From contig NC_026737.1 in assembly GCF_000210295.1 (NCBI RefSeq), forward strand, positions 1,368,057 through 1,432,056: DNA of 64,000 nucleotides. The letters are read 5' to 3'. Under the pieces are notes generated by a model. It had not been told where the DNA came from and did not search any database. It saw nothing but the letters and a program-made list of their open reading frames with translations. Both the position numbers and the translations under genes were made by a program. Below, piece by piece: positions 32,082 through 42,700 of the stretch (within the stretch, counting starts at the first letter, position 1; each line of letters opens with the position of its first letter). This DNA comes from Trypanosoma brucei gambiense DAL972 (Eukaryota > Euglenozoa > Kinetoplastea > Trypanosomatida > Trypanosomatidae).

Positions 32082-34589
32082 CTATTGGCAACATTTGTTG
32101 CTATTGACCTTGGTTGCAGGGGGACGCCTCAAGTTTTCATTCTCACGCCTGAGTTCGTTAATTTCCTTCTGAGCATTGGCATTGCGTTCCTCAGCTTCCC
32201 TCTCCAAATCAATATACCTTCGCCTCAACTCTTCAAGCTCCTTCTGGAGAGTTGCTATTTTCTCACGTAGCTCCTCATTTTCTGTATTGATAGCTGTGAC
32301 AGTCAACCGCAACTCAGCATTTTCGTCACTGTGCTCCTGCTTCAAAGGGGTACATGCCTTTTGTTCCTCTCGCAGCGAGCTCACTTCGTGCTTTAAATTT
32401 TCTATTGTCTTGCGGCTGGCCGTAAGTTCCGCCAGAAGACTCTTCAATTCATTCTCAGTGGCTTGCTGTGACTCTTTCCACCGAGCTTCCGCTTCTCGCC
32501 GTTCTTTCACCGTCCTAGTAAGTGTATCAACTTGCCTCTGGAGTTCCTCCTCCTTCCTTTTGTCACGACTGTAAGGGTCGACTTTTTCCCTTTTTAGTGA
32601 CTCAGCAAGGGAAATGGCGGCCTGCTCCTTCTTTGTGCTTTCGCTTAGACGCGAACGCAGTTGCAAAATCTCATCCTGAAGCCGACCGACCTCCGCGGCA
32701 CATGCCGCCTTTGCTCCATCGACATCTTCAGCGGTGTCTGGGCTCTTCTTTTTTGTTTCACCCTTGGTTGCATCCACAGCCTTATTTTGCGACATATACT
32801 TCTTGATGTCATCCGTCTGCCGTTTGCACTTCACCTTCAGCCGTTCACACCATTCCTTCAGAGATGAAATTTCGTTTTCGGAAGACTCTTTTAGTGCCTT
32901 TAGCTCCTTGCGGGTTTCAATCGCTTCTTGTTTGTACTTCCTCGCCTCCCACCTCAGATGCTCGATTTCCTTTCCGTCGCCGAACGTTCCTTCCGACCTC
33001 ACGGTTGCTTCGGACACCGGCTGGCGTTTCGATGCCGCAGGGGGCTGCCCTTGAGATCGGTTCTTAAGTTCTTTGTTCTCAGAGATAATGCGCTGTAGCT
33101 CCAGTTGCTGCTCGGCAGATTGCCTCTGAAGTTCTTCGAACTGATCGACCAACATGTTGTATTTAACAACAAAAGAACCCAGAGCCTCTCTGTCTTGTCC
33201 CGTGTTCCTCATTTCCGACCCGGAAGCGTTCATATCGCCTGATACGCCTTCGAAAATGCCTTCAAATTCAGGGAGCAACTCGCCTTGCGACGCGCCAGAT
33301 ATCCTTCTGACGTTGGACGAAAGCCTCGCATTCTCATCGTGCAGCCTCTGATGTCTGTCTTTCAAATCTTTGTTCTCTTCTTCAAGTGCTCTAATTTGTT
33401 CCGTTGCCATCTTTAGTTCATCCTTTACTTTCTGCATTGTCTGATTCCTTGTCTCCCTCTGCCTTAGTGTTCGAAGTTCCGCCTCCACTTCAGCTGTCTT
33501 TCTCTGCAACTCCTCTACACTTGCTTTGTACGTGTCTGCTCGTTTGGCAAACATCCGCTTCGCCTTAGCCTCATTGTCCGCTCGTTCCGACTCCACCCGA
33601 AACCTCATCTCCGCCTCTTGTTGAGCCTGTTTGAGGCTCTTCATTTCACCCCTCAGCGCGAGGGCATCCTCTTGCGCCCGCTGCAACTTTGCCACAATAT
33701 CACTTAAACGCTCCAGCCTGGACCTCGTTGAGGTTGCGACATCAGTCACTGGAGCTGTTGTAGTGGTAGCGGAGTTATTGGCGCCGGGAGGCTCATCCCC
33801 TCGAACGTGGGTTGTGCTCCCTTTGGGAGTAAGCTTGTCTCCAGAAGTTAAATGCACGTCAGCTGCCGTCGCCAGTGCCTGGGGAAACTTCCCCACCGCT
33901 GCGGTTGACGGTTTAGTCAATGCCTTCGACCCTGCCTCCGTTCCCGCTCTTTGCGGGCCTAATGGCTTTGTCACCGATTTGATATCTGCTGAAGCCCTCA
34001 TCCGGTCACCAACGGTATCCCCACTGTCCGTCCAAGTTCGATTGGCTATATCTGACGCCAGTGGTCTTTGCCCCCCGCGGTGTGAAAACTCGGTGCTGCT
34101 ACGGTTGTTCAGGTTTTGGCTTGTTCTCTGTCTCTGACGGGCGGCAGCCTCTTCTACCCCACGCCGAATAGCTTCCTCCGCCTCCAGTCGTTCCCTCTCA
34201 ATCTCCCTGGCCTCGCGCTGCAGCAGCTCAACTATCTGTTCATCTGTCATGTGCTTGACCACCTCGGAACGCTCTACAGAACGTAAGCGCAACCAATCAT
34301 CATGTTCAGCTCTTTCCATCTTCGACCGGGCCGCGCGCTCACGTTCGATTTGCATACAACGGACGACCCGCTGCTTCCGAAATAATTCGTCAGAGGTTTG
34401 TGCCTCGTCACGAACGCTCGAACGCCCGCTTATACGGCCACTGTGGCGGGAGTTGTGGCTACTTGTACGCTCATTAAACCCCACACTCTGACGGCGGGAG
34501 CGGCTCGCGGCACCTGTGGAGCTCCGTGGGGAGGCGTTAAGATCGGCCATTGTTGACGGACTTACAACCACGGAGTAGTCAACCTCCAT
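32082..34589 (-). CDS. Coiled-coil protein, probable cytoskeletal component
   Basis: An 835-residue protein starting MEVDYSVVVSPSTMADLN. The N-terminus is Ser/Arg rich (SGRISGRSSVRDE) and is followed by a highly charged helical segment (about residues 75-155, many E, R and Q) and a Thr/Ala-rich spacer. From about residue 260 to the end it is long heptad-patterned coiled coil interrupted by short Gly/Ser-rich breaks. It ends in NSNKCCQ. No catalytic domain is visible. Coiled coils of this type in trypanosomes are often flagellar or cell-body cytoskeletal scaffolds, but no location can be read here. The C-terminal Cys-Cys-X could be a lipid attachment site. Confidence 0.82.
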   Translation of the reverse strand: MEVDYSVVVSPSTMADLNASPRSSTGAASRSRRQSVGFNERTSSHNSRHSGRISGRSSVRDEAQTSDELFRKQRVVRCMQIERERAARSKMERAEHDDWLRLRSVERSEVVKHMTDEQIVELLQREAREIERERLEAEEAIRRGVEEAAARQRQRTSQNLNNRSSTEFSHRGGQRPLASDIANRTWTDSGDTVGDRMRASADIKSVTKPLGPQRAGTEAGSKALTKPSTAAVGKFPQALATAADVHLTSGDKLTPKGSTTHVRGDEPPGANNSATTTTAPVTDVATSTRSRLERLSDIVAKLQRAQEDALALRGEMKSLKQAQQEAEMRFRVESERADNEAKAKRMFAKRADTYKASVEELQRKTAEVEAELRTLRQRETRNQTMQKVKDELKMATEQIRALEEENKDLKDRHQRLHDENARLSSNVRRISGASQGELLPEFEGIFEGVSGDMNASGSEMRNTGQDREALGSFVVKYNMLVDQFEELQRQSAEQQLELQRIISENKELKNRSQGQPPAASKRQPVSEATVRSEGTFGDGKEIEHLRWEARKYKQEAIETRKELKALKESSENEISSLKEWCERLKVKCKRQTDDIKKYMSQNKAVDATKGETKKKSPDTAEDVDGAKAACAAEVGRLQDEILQLRSRLSESTKKEQAAISLAESLKREKVDPYSRDKRKEEELQRQVDTLTRTVKERREAEARWKESQQATENELKSLLAELTASRKTIENLKHEVSSLREEQKACTPLKQEHSDENAELRLTVTAINTENEELREKIATLQKELEELRRRYIDLEREAEERNANAQKEINELRRENENLRRPPATKVNSNKCCQ

Positions 34590-35414
34590 ATTCCCTCGTA
34601 AAGTCAAAACCGGTCCCTCAATAATCTAGTTTAAATGTTCTAAATCCTTTACCACCGTTTTACGTCACTTTGGCCCTGTACAACAATTAACGTGACTACT
34701 GGAAGGAATCACCTCCTGTACCGCGGCCGTGACGATCTAGCGCTAGTTTGTGAAAGAGTAGGAAAGAAGGAAACGCGTGGATGTCTTTCCGGCAGAAAAT
34801 ATCTTACACTTCAACGCTCTGCAGCTGACCAACATCATTTATTCAGCTTTGCGCGGCTGGCCCTTAGGCAGCAATGGTGACACGCTTTAACAAGGCAGGA
34901 AACCCTCGGCAGGCTATCCCCGTTCCCATCATACGATAAGCGTCCCCCCCAAGTACTAAAAAAAAAAGGCAGGTATAAAGAAAATAATGGATCTGAAGCT
35001 ACAAACGAGAGATGAATAAAGGGTCCACACTCCGAGGCAAGCGAAGGAACCTCCAATCTGCCAGTTTTTCCGGTGAGCGACGACAGTGAAAAAGAAGGAA
35101 AATAACGCGGCACATTTTGCACGGCAACCCTCGAGCCCCCAAGCATCTTTTTCTTCACTACACTGGTAAGGCTACTACAACCCGCTAGCATCGTTGAGTT
35201 ATCCGTCCGCTCGTTAAGTTGCTCACACTCACAACCACATAAACAAATAAACCTTTAAATACAACACAAGTCCCCAACTACAGTAGTTGCAAAACCAAGC
35301 CTCACGGCTTCGTTGGATGCGCTGTACGAGCCAATGTGGATGGCGCTGCACAGGGCAAGGAAAACAAAACCGGTTGAAGGCCCCTACAACTTGCAGTTGA
35401 AGCGCCTCTAAGCT
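34590..35414. other. Intergenic region
   Basis: No supported gene. It would hold the 3' UTR of the MCC alpha locus and the leader of the coiled-coil gene. An A-run at 34960-34969 is a coding-strand T-run. Confidence 0.4.
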
Positions 35415-37451
35415 TTAAACTGCAGCAGAGGCAATATGGGCAAGTAAAGTGCTTCCTCCGACTATGCCATCTGCATGAACGCAAAACTTCACCTCTCCGT
35501 CACACGATGCCTTCACAACATGCTCCATTTTCATCGCCTCAAGTATAAGTATTGCCTGACCCTGCCGCACAAGCGTACCATCGGCAACGAGCAGCTTTGT
35601 GACCTTCCCAGGCATAGGGCTGAGCACGGACGCGGAGCCGTTGGCCTGAGCAGAAGTACTCCCAAAGTCTGTGGCCAGAGGTTGCAGGGCCAACGTGTAG
35701 AAACCCTGCGGCAGTGCTACAGCTACCTCGCTGTCGGTGACAAATGACGTGAAACCAAACCGTGTTTCTCCGTCCACCGTAACCCTAATGAAGGTAGAAG
35801 AATCCGGCATGTTGGTCGTGCTCTCAACATAGACTGTCACAGAACTGCTGTCAAAGTCGCAGGTGAAACACATCTTTGTGGAGACAGTGACACGAACGAC
35901 AACAGGGTTTCCACCCACAGTAAAGCAGACACCCTGAGATATCTGGCGGTTCGGCCAAAACAACGTAGACGTGCCTCTTTGCGAGCAGAGATACGACACA
36001 GCCGCTAGTGCCAAAACATTATTTGGGATTTCCCTTGGTTGGAGCAAATTAACGCTGTTATCCTCAATAAACCTAGTTGTCACGCCCCCCTCGACGAAGC
36101 CGGGGTTCGAGAGGCAGCACTGAAGAAAGTCAATATTTGTCTCCACACCCACAATGTGATAAGAAGCCAGTGCCGTCCGCAGACCCTCGAGGGCGGCGGC
36201 GCGGATGTCACCCCACACAACCAATTTTGCGATCATAGGATCGTAGTGAACTAACACGTCGTCACCGGCACAGAAACCCGTGTCCAAGCGCACCTTTACA
36301 GTACCTCGGTTGCCTTGGGGAGGCTCTTTAAGGTAACGTAGGCGGCCACCCACGGGAAGGAACCCATTCCTCGGCGATTCGGCGTAAATACGAGCCTCGA
36401 CGCTGGCTCCGCTCATAGAAATGTCCTCCTGACGGAATCCCAGAGGAAGGCCCATTGCCGTTTGCAACTGCAGCCGCACGAGATCCAATGGCCTCCCCCT
36501 CACCTGACACATCTGCTCCGTCACCGGGTGTTCCACCTGAAGGCGAGTATTCATCTCCATGAAGAAAAATTCGTCTTTCTCAGTGTCAAATATGAACTCC
36601 ACCGTACCGGCTCCGACGTATCCGACAACCCTTGCTGCCGTCAAAGCTACGTCGCCGATTCGACGGCGCATGTCCACGCTGAGACCTGGCGCCGGGGCCT
36701 CTTCAATAACCTTCTGGTGGCGCCTTCGGACGCTGCAATCTCTCTCAAAGAAGAAAACACCGTTGTCAAAACTATCGAAAAAAATTTGGCATTCAATGTG
36801 GCGGGGGTGCATTACGTATCATTCCAAAATAACGCGATCATCCTTAAAGAAGTTAATGGCCTCACGCTTGGCGCTCTCAAGCATGAGGTGGAACTCAGTC
36901 TCTTCCATCACAATCTTCATCCCCTTTCCGCCACCGCCGGAAACAGCCTTGATCAGGACTGGAAAGCCAATAGTTTTGGCCTCATGTAACAGCCGATCGG
37001 AGTTTTGATCTTCTCCGTAGTAGCCAGGCACGATGGGCACACCAGCCGCTTCCACGATGCGCTTGCTCTCACTCTTGGAGCCCATTGACAACATGGCGGC
37101 CGGCGGTGGTCCTACAAACTTCAGCCCCGCTGCCAAAACCGCCGAAGCGAACTCAGCGTTTTCGGAAAGAAATCCGTAACCCGGGTGCACGGCGTCAGCT
37201 TGCAGTTTTTTCGCTGCGCATATGATGCGGTCGCCTCGCAGATAGGACGTGGACGCTGGGGGTGGGCCCAAGACGAATGCCTCATCGGCCTCCAACACGT
37301 GCTTCGCGTTGGGTTCACCCTCACAACAAACGGCTACCGTACGGATGTTCATTTCGCGACAGGTACGGAATACTCTGCACGCAATCTCTCCACGGTTGGC
37401 GACCAGGACTTTCTTAAAGTCTCCATGGTGGAACACGTTGTATCGGAGCAT
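35415..37451 (-). pseudogene. MCCA: 3-methylcrotonyl-CoA carboxylase alpha (biotin) subunit with one in-frame stop codon
   Basis: The frame from ATG 37449-37451 (MLRYNVFHHGDFKKVLVANR) to 35415 spans 679 codons, the length expected for MCC alpha. Order of parts: biotin carboxylase N-domain (VLVANRGEIACRVFRT), ATP-grasp glycine loop (SGGGGKGM, about residue 170), FERDCSVRRRHQK, EMNTRLQVEHPVTE, and the C-terminal biotinyl domain with EAMKMEH (biotin-acceptor Lys at codon 641). The enzyme carboxylates 3-methylcrotonyl-CoA in mitochondrial leucine breakdown. Codon 211 (36819-36821) is TGA, between residues RVILE and YVMHPRH, with the reading frame otherwise unbroken on both sides. If real, translation stops inside the ATP-grasp domain and no active subunit is made. 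The domain flanks remain well conserved, so the change is recent or is a sequencing error. Alternatives are a propionyl- or acetyl-CoA carboxylase subunit; the length and gene context favour MCC. Confidence 0.85.
36819..36821 (-). other. In-frame TGA stop inside MCC alpha
   Basis: The + strand bases tca at 36819-36821 read TGA on the coding strand. Biotin carboxylases usually have Arg or Lys at this place (the 'E-K/R-Y-V' context), so a single C-to-T change of CGA would explain it. The reading frame resumes directly with YVMHPRHIECQIF. Confidence 0.9.
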
Positions 37452-37635
37452 CCCCAGAAGAGTGATAACGACCAGAACAAGTGAATGCAATGTGGGGGAT
37501 AGAAAAAAGTACAGAACAGCGCACGAAGAGAACCCCCCTTGAGCCCAACTATCCCGATGATGCTTCAAGCGGAGTGGTTCACACCACTCGTCTTGTTTCA
37601 GAAGTTGGCTGTTTCCTTCCTCGACCACATTCATT

Positions 37636-38799
37636 TCACTCCTTACTTTGGCAATTGAGAGAACGTGCTCTCTGCATGCGCATGGTCTTCCCCATCGATA
37701 ATTGGAAGAACAACCAAAAACCGCGGTAACGTTCCTCGCCTCTCGCGAGTATGGCCGCCCGCTTCGCTAGCGCGTCCTGTTCCACCTCTCTCAAGAGGCG
37801 AGGAACGTTACCGCGGTGGTACTTCTTCCCGTAAAAGGCCCGGCAGAGCGCCGACGCCTCCTCCACACCACATGGCGCCCGATCACCCCGCCACTCAAAT
37901 GGATCAACAGGGAGCAGGCCATCGCCCAACACGCTCACTTTTACATAGCGGGCAGAGTCTTTTATTGCTGGTGTGGTGGCTGGAACGATCAAGACGCGGG
38001 AGGACTTGCTGGTACTGCTCCCTAGCACCTCTTGGATAGCTGGATGTAGTGCTATAGAGTGGAGATCTTGAATTTCCCTCCGGGCTTTTCTAATGAGCCT
38101 CCATGTAATGACATTATCAGCATGCCACATGTGAATTACCAACCCTGATCCCACAACGATTACTACATCAGCAGCTCCAAAGATTCTTTCCGTGGTCTGC
38201 CTTCCCCCCGGGGAGACGCCTGTCTCTTCGTCAAATAACACCGCCAGCCGGTCGGGATCGTCCGCAATCACGAGCGAGGCAAGTGAGGTTCCTTTAGCGG
38301 TCGTGATGATGGCCTCAGCCTCTGTTTCAAGGCCATACATCTTCTGCAAGCTCCAAGCCCCACTTCCATCACCTGTCTCAAATGCATCAAAAGCTTCCTT
38401 CTCCCAACTGATGTCACCACCGAACCGTATGTACTCGGTGCGCAGTGTGCGCTGCAGTGCACCCTCCGCGCAATGGTACACCGACTCACCATCTGCACAA
38501 CCAGGAAAAATACTGCCTTCCCTAATCGTCTCCAAGTCTGGCCTAACAAAACGCCAACCTTTAGCCTTTTGAAGAATCCTCTCGACCTTGGCATTAGTGC
38601 AGCCGAGGTCCCTTAGGAGTTTCAGTGTTTGGCTTGTAATCACGCAACGTCTCCTGTTGCTGAGCTCATGGCTGGGATCACGCCGCTTTTCGACTAACTG
38701 GACATTAGACTCCCTCCACCGCATGCCTATCCCCATCGCATACGCGCCTACACCGCTGCCAACGAGCAGGACCTTACCCCACGGTTTCACAGCATACAT
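37636..38799 (-). CDS. FAD-dependent oxidoreductase/monooxygenase-like protein
   Basis: A 387-residue protein starting MYAVKPWGKVLLVGSGVG; upstream in-frame Met codons give a less likely hydrophobic extension. Residues about 8-40 form a Rossmann dinucleotide-binding motif (VLLVGSGVGAYAMG followed by VQLVEK), although the third glycine position is unusual. Near residue 315 the segment VLGDGLLPVDPFEWRGDRAP plus GVEEASALCRAF resembles the GDAxHxxxPxxGxGxxxAxEDA flavin-binding block of UbiH/PHBH-type monooxygenases. The substrate is unknown. The C-terminal ~45 residues are encoded across a perfect inverted repeat (37720-37743 and 37794-37817), so the protein end may have been altered. The gene lies just downstream of the dynein light chain gene and upstream of MCC alpha. 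Confidence 0.6.
   Translation of the reverse strand: MYAVKPWGKVLLVGSGVGAYAMGIGMRWRESNVQLVEKRRDPSHELSNRRRCVITSQTLKLLRDLGCTNAKVERILQKAKGWRFVRPDLETIREGSIFPGCADGESVYHCAEGALQRTLRTEYIRFGGDISWEKEAFDAFETGDGSGAWSLQKMYGLETEAEAIITTAKGTSLASLVIADDPDRLAVLFDEETGVSPGGRQTTERIFGAADVVIVVGSGLVIHMWHADNVITWRLIRKARREIQDLHSIALHPAIQEVLGSSTSKSSRVLIVPATTPAIKDSARYVKVSVLGDGLLPVDPFEWRGDRAPCGVEEASALCRAFYGKKYHRGNVPRLLREVEQDALAKRAAILARGEERYRGFWLFFQLSMGKTMRMQRARSLNCQSKE
37720..37817. repeat. Perfect 24-bp inverted repeat with 50-bp spacer
   Basis: The left arm at 37720-37743 (beginning accgcggtaacgttcc) is the exact reverse complement of the right arm at 37794-37817 (ending ggaacgttaccgcggt). The spacer 37744-37793 is 50 bases. 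Both arms lie inside the 3' end of the FAD-oxidoreductase-like reading frame, encoding YHRGNVPRLL on one side and ARGEERYRG on the other. The RNA or single strand could form a stable hairpin. Confidence 0.97.
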
Positions 38800-39091
38800 C
38801 ACTACCCGTAACGACAAAAAGAACGAAAGGGACAACACATAAGCACGCGCACATATATGCACATACATGAACATTAACAAACGGAATTAGGCAACAGGAG
38901 GTATTTGCGCCACCTCTTTTCGGAAAAGGATACACGACAACAACACAATTATCCTGCCGTCCCCAAGTCTCCCATTTCCACAAGGCAAAACGAATGCTCA
39001 GAAAGAAATTGGAAGCAAAGGAAACATCTCCCGGCTAGCTACCACCGCACAGCCTGCATCATCTGCCATAGCAATTTCCACAGCTCCTCTA

Positions 39092-39442
39092 TCAAGATCT
39101 GATCTCTTGCACGACAATCAAAACATACTGCTTGTCTACGTCTGGTGCTATCAGTATTTCGGTCAACCCGAGACCCATACGAAGGAAGGTTAGGTCATCC
39201 TTCCAGTCAATAGTACGGATGGTGGAGGCTGCCAACGCTGTGAAGCCATTTATTTTATCTGCATACTTTTTGACTTTCCGTTCATCTGATGAAAAACCTG
39301 AATACCTCATAACTCGCCCATCTGCAGGGTTCAGCACAAGATATCCAACAACACCCTCATGCTTGGCGATGCGGAGCAGTACTTCCTCCACAGATTTGAT
39401 TCGCCGCTCACGCTCGTTGGTAGTTGATGCGTTAAATTCCAT
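39092..39442 (-). CDS. DYNLRB: Dynein light chain, roadblock/LC7 type
   Basis: A 116-residue protein, close to the usual ~100 for the family. It starts MEFNASTTNERERRIKSVEE. The fold signature is a helix, then VVGYLVLNPADGRVMRYSGF, a second helix, the strand LTFLRMGLGLTEILIAPD, and a last strand YVLIVVQEI, matching the roadblock/LC7 pattern (…LRIRTKKHEIMVAPD…FLIVIQ…). These light chains dimerise on dynein intermediate chains in cytoplasmic or axonemal/intraflagellar dynein. A slightly longer frame exists upstream but without an ATG. The identity is solid at family level; which dynein it serves is unknown. Confidence 0.88.
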   Translation of the reverse strand: MEFNASTTNERERRIKSVEEVLLRIAKHEGVVGYLVLNPADGRVMRYSGFSSDERKVKKYADKINGFTALAASTIRTIDWKDDLTFLRMGLGLTEILIAPDVDKQYVLIVVQEIRS

Positions 39443-39777
39443 TCGCTTCACAGCACCACTACTTTCCAACTAAAGCAACAACAACAACAATTACTTTTTT
39501 TTAAAAAAAGAAAGCGCTTGTGCAGAAGATAGAAGTTAGTAGCACACGGGTAAGCACACAGACCACAATTGCAAGGCCCTAGTGGGGCAAATTTTTCTGA
39601 TGACGTTAGTTCACTAATAGTATATGCTCTAAAATACATGAACCACCGTGTCACGAAATGGAGCGCAACCCTCTAGTTTCCAACTTGCTACATAATACTT
39701 CCTTCTGCCACTTGTCCGAATAACACCGACTTCTACCTCACTTGCCCCCCCTCGCCAGTGTCAGCAGGACACCGCCA

Positions 39778-42700
39778 TCATCTGGCGGTCCTCCTCGTAA
39801 CAACAGCAAATGAGGGAAATGTGGCCTCACGCAAGCGATCTACCTCGTTTTTAAGGCGAACAAGTTCCTCTTGCTGGCAGCGAGCCAACTCCTCAAGTTC
39901 ACTATTCTCGTATAGTTCCCTCATCCTCTCACGGAGACGATCTTTATCATTGTTGTGTTCCCCAAGCATACCCCATACAGCTTTCTTATCCTCAACGCTG
40001 TTTGTCAGAGCTTGGACTTGGTTGTTCAGGTACTGGTTCTCCGCGCGTCTGTCGTTAATTTGCATTTTTAGCTTTGATATGACCCGGTTCCGCTCCTCAA
40101 CCTTCTTTGACATGACACTTCGAACAGCCTCGATTCGTGCATCCATCTTGTTTATTTCCCTTTCGAGAGACGTTACAGCGCCGGTATGGATGGTCTCCTG
40201 CATCTGCCGAGTCACTCTTAATGTGTGTAACTGCCGTAATTCCATTTCTAGCGTTCCAATGCAGTATAACAGACGTTCTGTTTCCCAAGAGCATGTTTTC
40301 ATAGACTGCCGAAGTTGTGATGAACGACTCATAAGGGACCGTATTTCGTCAAAGCTAGCGAAGATAAGGTCGTTGTAATCTGTAATGTTCTTCACCCATC
40401 GAATTGAGAAGTCGGTGAAATCATCGCTCACCATAGCGTTCTCATCCTGCACCTGTCCTTGCTGCAGCGTGTATAAGTTTTGTATGTCGAGTACCTTTTC
40501 TATGACTTCTTTTCTACATGCCTCCTCGGCCTTTTCCTTGTCGTCAAGTGCAAACTGTGCTTTCTTTTTTTCCGTCTCAACCTCTACCACTTCATCATTG
40601 AGTGCGTCTGCTTCGCCTCTGAGGTGAATTATTTTATCCCTTGCCTCCACGACTGCCCTACAGCACTGGCAGTACTGTTCCCATAGTGGAATAGGAACCA
40701 CACCCGAGCGAGTGGGTTCCGGGACCTTAGCTAGGCCATCCTCGTACTTGGAACGCCAAGTCGTGAAGCGCCTGTTCAGTCTCTCTCCCCAATCCGGATC
40801 TGTGAATGGGGGCAAACAGCGCATGTCCGTAATCATGTTCTTTTCTTCTTCAATGCAGTCCTGCACCCTCGCCTCCGAGGCCAAATACAATTTCAGGCGG
40901 TACTCGTAAAGACTATCCAATTGCCTCAACCGGCACAGAAGGTCCTCCTCCTCTCGCTTGACACCCAGAAACTTATTGCGGATCGTTTTCTTGAGCAGAA
41001 ACAGACACAGCGCATTCACCTGGTGTAGCTCCAGCTCGTCCACGAGTTGAGCGACTAGCATACGGTCAGTTCTTAGCACGTCAATCTCATCATCTATTGC
41101 TTTCGCAGAAGTCATGTTAGCTTTTACCAATGCTGCAACTTCCCCTCGCAGTAACTCTTTCTTCTCATTGATCAACACAGTTTGTTCTGCAACCTCTTTT
41201 TCATACTCCTCAAATATTCTCTGTTGCTCATCACTCCGCTCTTCAGGCGGTACATATTGCTCGAGTGAGTTGTCAGCGAATGGGGGAATCGGCACGTTGA
41301 CTCGAAGAACCTCGGTGACTTTCTCGAGGCCATCCATCCAGGTCTTTAAAGCAGCTTCATCGGAAGGGGAAACTACAAGCTCCCCATCGTCACTTTTGAC
41401 GGCTAATTTGAGGAGTTCAGGGTCAATCTCAGAGTCAAAAACCTCAAAGACAGTTTGGGGGTCTTCCTCTATATCAAAAACAGGAGTGAATAAAACATTC
41501 GGTGGACATGTGTGCTCTCCCAGCTGCTGCATGATGCGAACGCAACGTCCGTTCCTTTCCGCAATGAGATTCAGCTCTCGGCTCTTGCGCTCCCGCAAGG
41601 TGTCAAACCGGATGTTGAATGACTTTTTTTCGTGAAGAATTTTACATTCTAGCAAAATCAACTGTATGGTCGCGCGAGGGCCGGTGTAGACGTCCAAAGT
41701 GTCATAAAGCAATTCGTCTACATCACTGGGGGGCCCGCAAGCCTGCTGCTCCGTGCATAAGTTCCCCTCCTTAGCCCTTTTAACTAGTGATGACAACGTA
41801 AAGCACTCCTCAGTCTTTATCTGTATAGCCCTCATCAGTTTGATTTTTTTCTGTATTTTTGCTCGTTGGGCACAAGGTTTTCGCAGATGGAAGTTGTGAA
41901 CTTCCGTTTCGGGATCTGTCATGCTCACGATTTTCGAGCGTTGCACCTCCATGACGTCCCAACATTCAGTTTTGATCGTGTGTTGCACGAACTCATTGTG
42001 AACCAGGCTGTAGTAGTCATCCTCCCTTGCCTTGTGGATCTCCATCTCACATTCCTCGTTAAACGCTTGTCGTTGTTCAGGCAAAAGGAAGTCTTCTGCG
42101 CGCACAGTGGGGGTCCTTTCCTGGAGCAGCTTCTCTACTTCCATCCTCAGGTCGGCCAGAGCCGATATTATACGGCAGCGCGACCGTTCTGCTGAAAGTG
42201 TTTCAGCATCACTTGGAGAACTTGCACGACTCGGTGATGTTGAGATAGCTCTTTGGTGCCAGAAGGGTTCACTCCATGAATAGTGGATAGGTGATTTCCC
42301 AACGGGAACTAAATGAACAACACTATCGTTTCCTCCACAGACAAACCCTCCGGCAGCATTCCACACCGAGAGGCACGTAATACCGCCCCTACCAAATGGT
42401 CGTAACAAAAATTCCTTAAGTGGGTGTTTCTTTTCTTTCGTCGGTGGCACAGGAGGTAACTTCATCAAGTAGTGTGAGATATCCCTTACAACTACTCTGC
42501 CATCTCCTCCTGCGGAAATGATGCTATCCCCTCCAAGACGCTGCAGCACATTGCCACCGCATTCATGATCACGCATAAGGAAGTAAGGCCTCAGGGGCTT
42601 ACTCTCCTTTACTCGCTGCCGCTCCAGGGCGTACATCTTGGTGTCTTTGTCCACCGAGTGGACGAAGATGTTGATCACATCGCCGTCACCGTAGAGAGGC

